Assembly (NCBI GenBank): GCA_905479065.1
Contig: CAJQLB010000036.1
Coordinates: forward strand, 1 to 64,000
Reading direction: 5' to 3'
Length of the DNA stretch: 64,000 nucleotides
Source of the DNA: an uncultured Flavobacteriaceae bacterium
GTDB taxonomy: Bacteria; Bacteroidota; Bacteroidia; Flavobacteriales; Flavobacteriaceae
Shown: positions 61,505 to 64,000 of the stretch, one piece after another
Layout: each line of letters starts with the position of its first letter
How positions within the stretch are numbered: position 1 is the stretch's first letter
The notes under the pieces: generated by a model
Told to the model about the DNA's origin: nothing
The model's database searches: none
Seen by the model: only the letters and a program-made list of their open reading frames with translations
Program-made: the position numbers and the translations under genes

Positions 61505-62776
61505 TTGTCTAGACATCAACTCGGTATTGATTACGCGAAACAAAAAGATCATGAGGATGTATTATCGTCATACCGAAATCAATTTCATATTCCAAAGGGT
61601 AAAAATGGCAATGAACTCATTTATTTTTGTGGAAATTCTCTTGGTTTACAACCAAAATCAACTAAATCCTATATCAATCAAGAACTAACAGATTGGGCAA
61701 ATTTAGGAGTTGAAGGACATACTGATGCGAAAAACCCATGGCTACCTTATCACGAGTTTTTGACTGAAGCTACAGCGAAACTAGTTGGTGCAAAACCAAT
61801 AGAAGTAGTGACCATGAATTCATTGACGGCCAATCTCCATTTTATGATGGCCTCTTTTTACAGACCAACAAAGGAACGTTATAAAATAGTAATCGAGAGT
61901 GATGCTTTCCCATCAGATAAATATGCTATGGAATCACAGTTACGTCACCATGGATTTAATGATACAGAGGGTCTAATTCTCTGGAAACCTAGAGATGGTG
62001 AAGATTTGCTGCGCTATGAGGACTTAGAAACAATACTGGAATTACAAGGTAACGAAATTGCCTTAGTCATGATTGGAGGTGTTAATTATTACACCGGTCA
62101 ATTCTTCAACTTAAAACTCATTTCAGAATTAGGTCATAAATTTGGTTGTATGGTTGGTTTCGATTGTGCTCATGGCGCTGGGAATGTTAACTTAGATTTA
62201 CATGACTCAGGTGCAGATTTTGCCGTGTGGTGCACTTATAAATATTTAAATGCTGGACCAGGTAGTTTATCAGGTTGTTTTGTACATGAGCGCCACGCCT
62301 ACAACAAATCTCTCAATCGGTTTACTGGATGGTGGAGCCACAATAAAGATACTCGTTTTAATATGCGACATGAATTTGATTGTATCCCGGGTGCCGAGGG
62401 GTGGCAGTTAAGTAATCCTCCTATTTTATCCATGGCAGCCATTAAGGCATCCTTAGACATCTTTAATAGCGTCGGATTAAACGTGCTTATAGACAAATCA
62501 AAAGCATTAACTGGCTACCTAGAATTCTTATTAAAGCAACTTGGAGAACATACTATTAAGATTATCACTCCAGAAGATCCTGATTCTCGCGGTTGTCAAT
62601 TATCAATTCAAGTTTTAAATGCAAATAAAACGTTACATGATAAATTAACCAAAGTAGGAGTGGTTACTGATTGGAGAGAACCTGACGTTATTAGGTGTGC
62701 ACCTGTTCCGTTGTACAATTCTTTTACCGACGTCTATTGGATGGTAAAAAAAATGAAAGCTATTTTAAATGAATAA
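61505..62776 (+). CDS. kynU: Kynureninase
   Basis: A 423-aa PLP enzyme that splits kynurenine or 3-hydroxykynurenine to (3-hydroxy)anthranilate and alanine in tryptophan breakdown. Seen: LIYFCGNSLGLQPKS near the N-terminus, VTMNSLTANLHFMM, IGGVNYYTGQFFNL, the PLP-contact VGFDCAHGAGNV and the Schiff-base Lys in VWCTYKYLNAGPGSLSG, and VTDWREPDVIRCAP near the end. No ATG exists before the conserved region; TTG at 61505 is the only sensible start. It overlaps kmo by 8 nt. Confidence 0.95.
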   Translation: MSRHQLGIDYAKQKDHEDVLSSYRNQFHIPKGKNGNELIYFCGNSLGLQPKSTKSYINQELTDWANLGVEGHTDAKNPWLPYHEFLTEATAKLVGAKPIEVVTMNSLTANLHFMMASFYRPTKERYKIVIESDAFPSDKYAMESQLRHHGFNDTEGLILWKPRDGEDLLRYEDLETILELQGNEIALVMIGGVNYYTGQFFNLKLISELGHKFGCMVGFDCAHGAGNVNLDLHDSGADFAVWCTYKYLNAGPGSLSGCFVHERHAYNKSLNRFTGWWSHNKDTRFNMRHEFDCIPGAEGWQLSNPPILSMAAIKASLDIFNSVGLNVLIDKSKALTGYLEFLLKQLGEHTIKIITPEDPDSRGCQLSIQVLNANKTLHDKLTKVGVVTDWREPDVIRCAPVPLYNSFTDVYWMVKKMKAILNE

Positions 62777-64000
62777 TCAACAACAAAATATATTGATAAT
62801 TGGAGCCGGTCTTTGTGGCAGCTTACTAGCCTTGAGACTGGGTCAGCGTGGTTATAATGTTAGCGTCTACGAAATGCGAGATGATTTACGCACCAAAGAT
62901 ATTTCTGCTGGTCGCTCCATTAACTTAGCATTTTCAGACCGTGGAAATAAGGGAATTAAATTGGTAGGGCTGGAGGATAAAGTCAAGAAATTATGCATTC
63001 CTATGAATGGCCGTATGCTTCATGACAAACAAGGCAATACCTTTTTATCAAATTACAGTGGTCGAGCTCACGAATATATAAATTCTATCTCAAGAGGTGA
63101 ATTAAACAGACTTCTAATAACTGAAGCAGAAAGGCATGATAACGTTACCATTCACTTCAACAAAAGATGTCAATCTGTAGATTTTGAAAAGACGACGGCC
63201 ACTTTTCAGGACTGCAATACAAAAGGCATATTCATTGAAGATGCTGACGCCATTATTGCTACTGATGGTGCTGGATCTGCATTACGAAAAAGTTACTATT
63301 TAGAACGTAAATTTTTGTTTAGCTTTTCACAAGACTACCTGACACATGGATATAAAGAGTTAAGTATTCTTCCAACAGCGTTAGGAACTTATAAAACCTA
63401 TAAAAACGCATTACATATTTGGCCGAGAGGAGATTTTATGATCATAGCTTTACCTAATTTAGATGGCAGCTTTACAGTTACTTTATTTCTGAGTTATTCA
63501 GACGGAAAATACAACTTCAACAATCTAACAACTCCAGAAATTGTCACCGAATTCTTTCAGAGTGAATTTCCAGATGCTTTAGAGTTAATGCCAAATTTGG
63601 CTGAAGATTTCTTTAAAAATCCAACAGCTCCGCTGGGCACAGTAAAGTGTTCTCCTTGGCATTATAAAGGAAATACATTACTTATGGGAGATTCAGCACA
63701 TGCTATTGTTCCTTTTTATGGACAAGGTATGAATGCCTCCTTTGAAGATGTGGTAGAGTTTGACAAAGTTTTGGATCAAAACTTAAACAGTTGGGAAGCA
63801 AATTTCAGCACCTATGAAAAAAATAGAAAAAAAGACACCGATGCAATAGCAGACTTAGCAGTTGATAATTTTCATGAAATGAAAAGTCATGTTGGTCAAA
63901 CCATATTTCAAGAAAAGCGAAAAATAGAGATGGCACTTGAAAAAGAATTTCCTAATGATTATTCCTCTAAATACTCTCTAGTTACTTTTAATGAGGATAT
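62769..64000 (+). CDS. kmo: Kynurenine 3-monooxygenase, partial at right edge
   Basis: The first 410 residues of an FAD-dependent monooxygenase; the C-terminus lies past the window edge. Read directly from the plus strand: it starts MNNQQQNILIIGAGLCGSLL (Rossmann GxGxxG), then VYEMRDDLRTKD, AGRSINLAFSDRGNKG, SRGELNRLL, the FAD motif MGDSAHAIVPFYGQGMNASF, and FEDVVEF. These match KMO rather than a generic hydroxylase. The start ATG lies inside the last codons of kynU (8-nt overlap), so the two steps are coupled: kmo hydroxylates kynurenine and kynU cleaves it. Confidence 0.94.
   Translation, partial: MNNQQQNILIIGAGLCGSLLALRLGQRGYNVSVYEMRDDLRTKDISAGRSINLAFSDRGNKGIKLVGLEDKVKKLCIPMNGRMLHDKQGNTFLSNYSGRAHEYINSISRGELNRLLITEAERHDNVTIHFNKRCQSVDFEKTTATFQDCNTKGIFIEDADAIIATDGAGSALRKSYYLERKFLFSFSQDYLTHGYKELSILPTALGTYKTYKNALHIWPRGDFMIIALPNLDGSFTVTLFLSYSDGKYNFNNLTTPEIVTEFFQSEFPDALELMPNLAEDFFKNPTAPLGTVKCSPWHYKGNTLLMGDSAHAIVPFYGQGMNASFEDVVEFDKVLDQNLNSWEANFSTYEKNRKKDTDAIADLAVDNFHEMKSHVGQTIFQEKRKIEMALEKEFPNDYSSKYSLVTFNED

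Overview
This window is an AT-rich, densely packed stretch of chromosome. It looks like a member of the Flavobacteriaceae (Bacteroidota), probably marine or otherwise aquatic. The evidence is the gene set and order: bshC; rimO-amidase-ftsY-DUF4295-rpmG-rpmB-cinA; pyrE-SRPBCC-birA; and rsfS-ftsH-LUD-cdsA-psd-ACBP. DUF1573 and DUF4295 proteins are also present, and promoters carry the Bacteroidota core TAnnTTTG, twice with a TTG/TTTG element 19 nt upstream. Shine-Dalgarno sites are weak or absent and several starts are GTG or TTG, as is usual in this phylum. I see no rRNA, tRNA, CRISPR array, insertion sequence, prophage or integrase.

Layout. 1-2.4 kb: PLP decarboxylase (cut by the left edge) behind bacillithiol gene bshC. 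2.6-8.2 kb: secreted or envelope proteins (M14 peptidase, beta-barrel protein, sialidase, carboxypeptidase-regulatory-domain protein). 8.2-16.1 kb: a long minus-strand housekeeping block (rimO, amidase lipoprotein, ftsY, DUF4295, L33, L28, cinA, Hpt, FAH-family hydrolase, DEDDh exonuclease). 16.3-23.5 kb: PhyH-type dioxygenase, 2-oxoacid dehydrogenase E2, a glycosyltransferase, recR, a sodium:solute symporter, a CoA-binding protein and fabH. 23.7-28.6 kb: htpG, a DEAD-box helicase, a phosphodiesterase-like lipoprotein and a MOSC protein. 28.7-35.3 kb: yaaA, rluD, a kinase-less PASTA protein, ddl, coaD, a SulP transporter and a NUDIX hydrolase. 35.5-42.2 kb: pyrE, SRPBCC, birA, then the membrane-lipid/protease operon rsfS-ftsH-LUD-cdsA-psd-ACBP. 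42.2-48.2 kb: valS, DUF1573, a roughly 530-bp non-coding stretch, an aminotransferase and murB. 48.3-52.8 kb: ECF sigma/anti-sigma pair, a tiny four-cysteine membrane protein, a glycosyltransferase, a second ECF sigma and an Nramp-like transporter that lacks the metal-binding signatures. 52.8-59.9 kb: lipA, GAPDH, a TPR hybrid histidine kinase, lpxK, a Nif3-family protein and a cysteine-less 'zinc ribbon' coiled-coil protein. 60.1-64 kb: msrA, an unknown lipoprotein, kynU and kmo (cut by the right edge).

Most of the window is core genome. The parts most worth a second look are (i) the glycosyltransferase / orphan ECF sigma / divergent Nramp-like transporter cluster, whose reading frames overlap, next to a complete ECF/anti-sigma pair; (ii) the inverted repeat that brackets the -7 element of the TPR hybrid kinase, with related half-sites clustered in the large intergenic region; (iii) proteins that keep a family fold but have lost the family's key residues (Nramp-like transporter, zinc-ribbon protein, E2 acyltransferase); and (iv) compact transcription signals, such as an rluD terminator whose 5' arm is coding. 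I found no convincing wholly new defence or mobile system.
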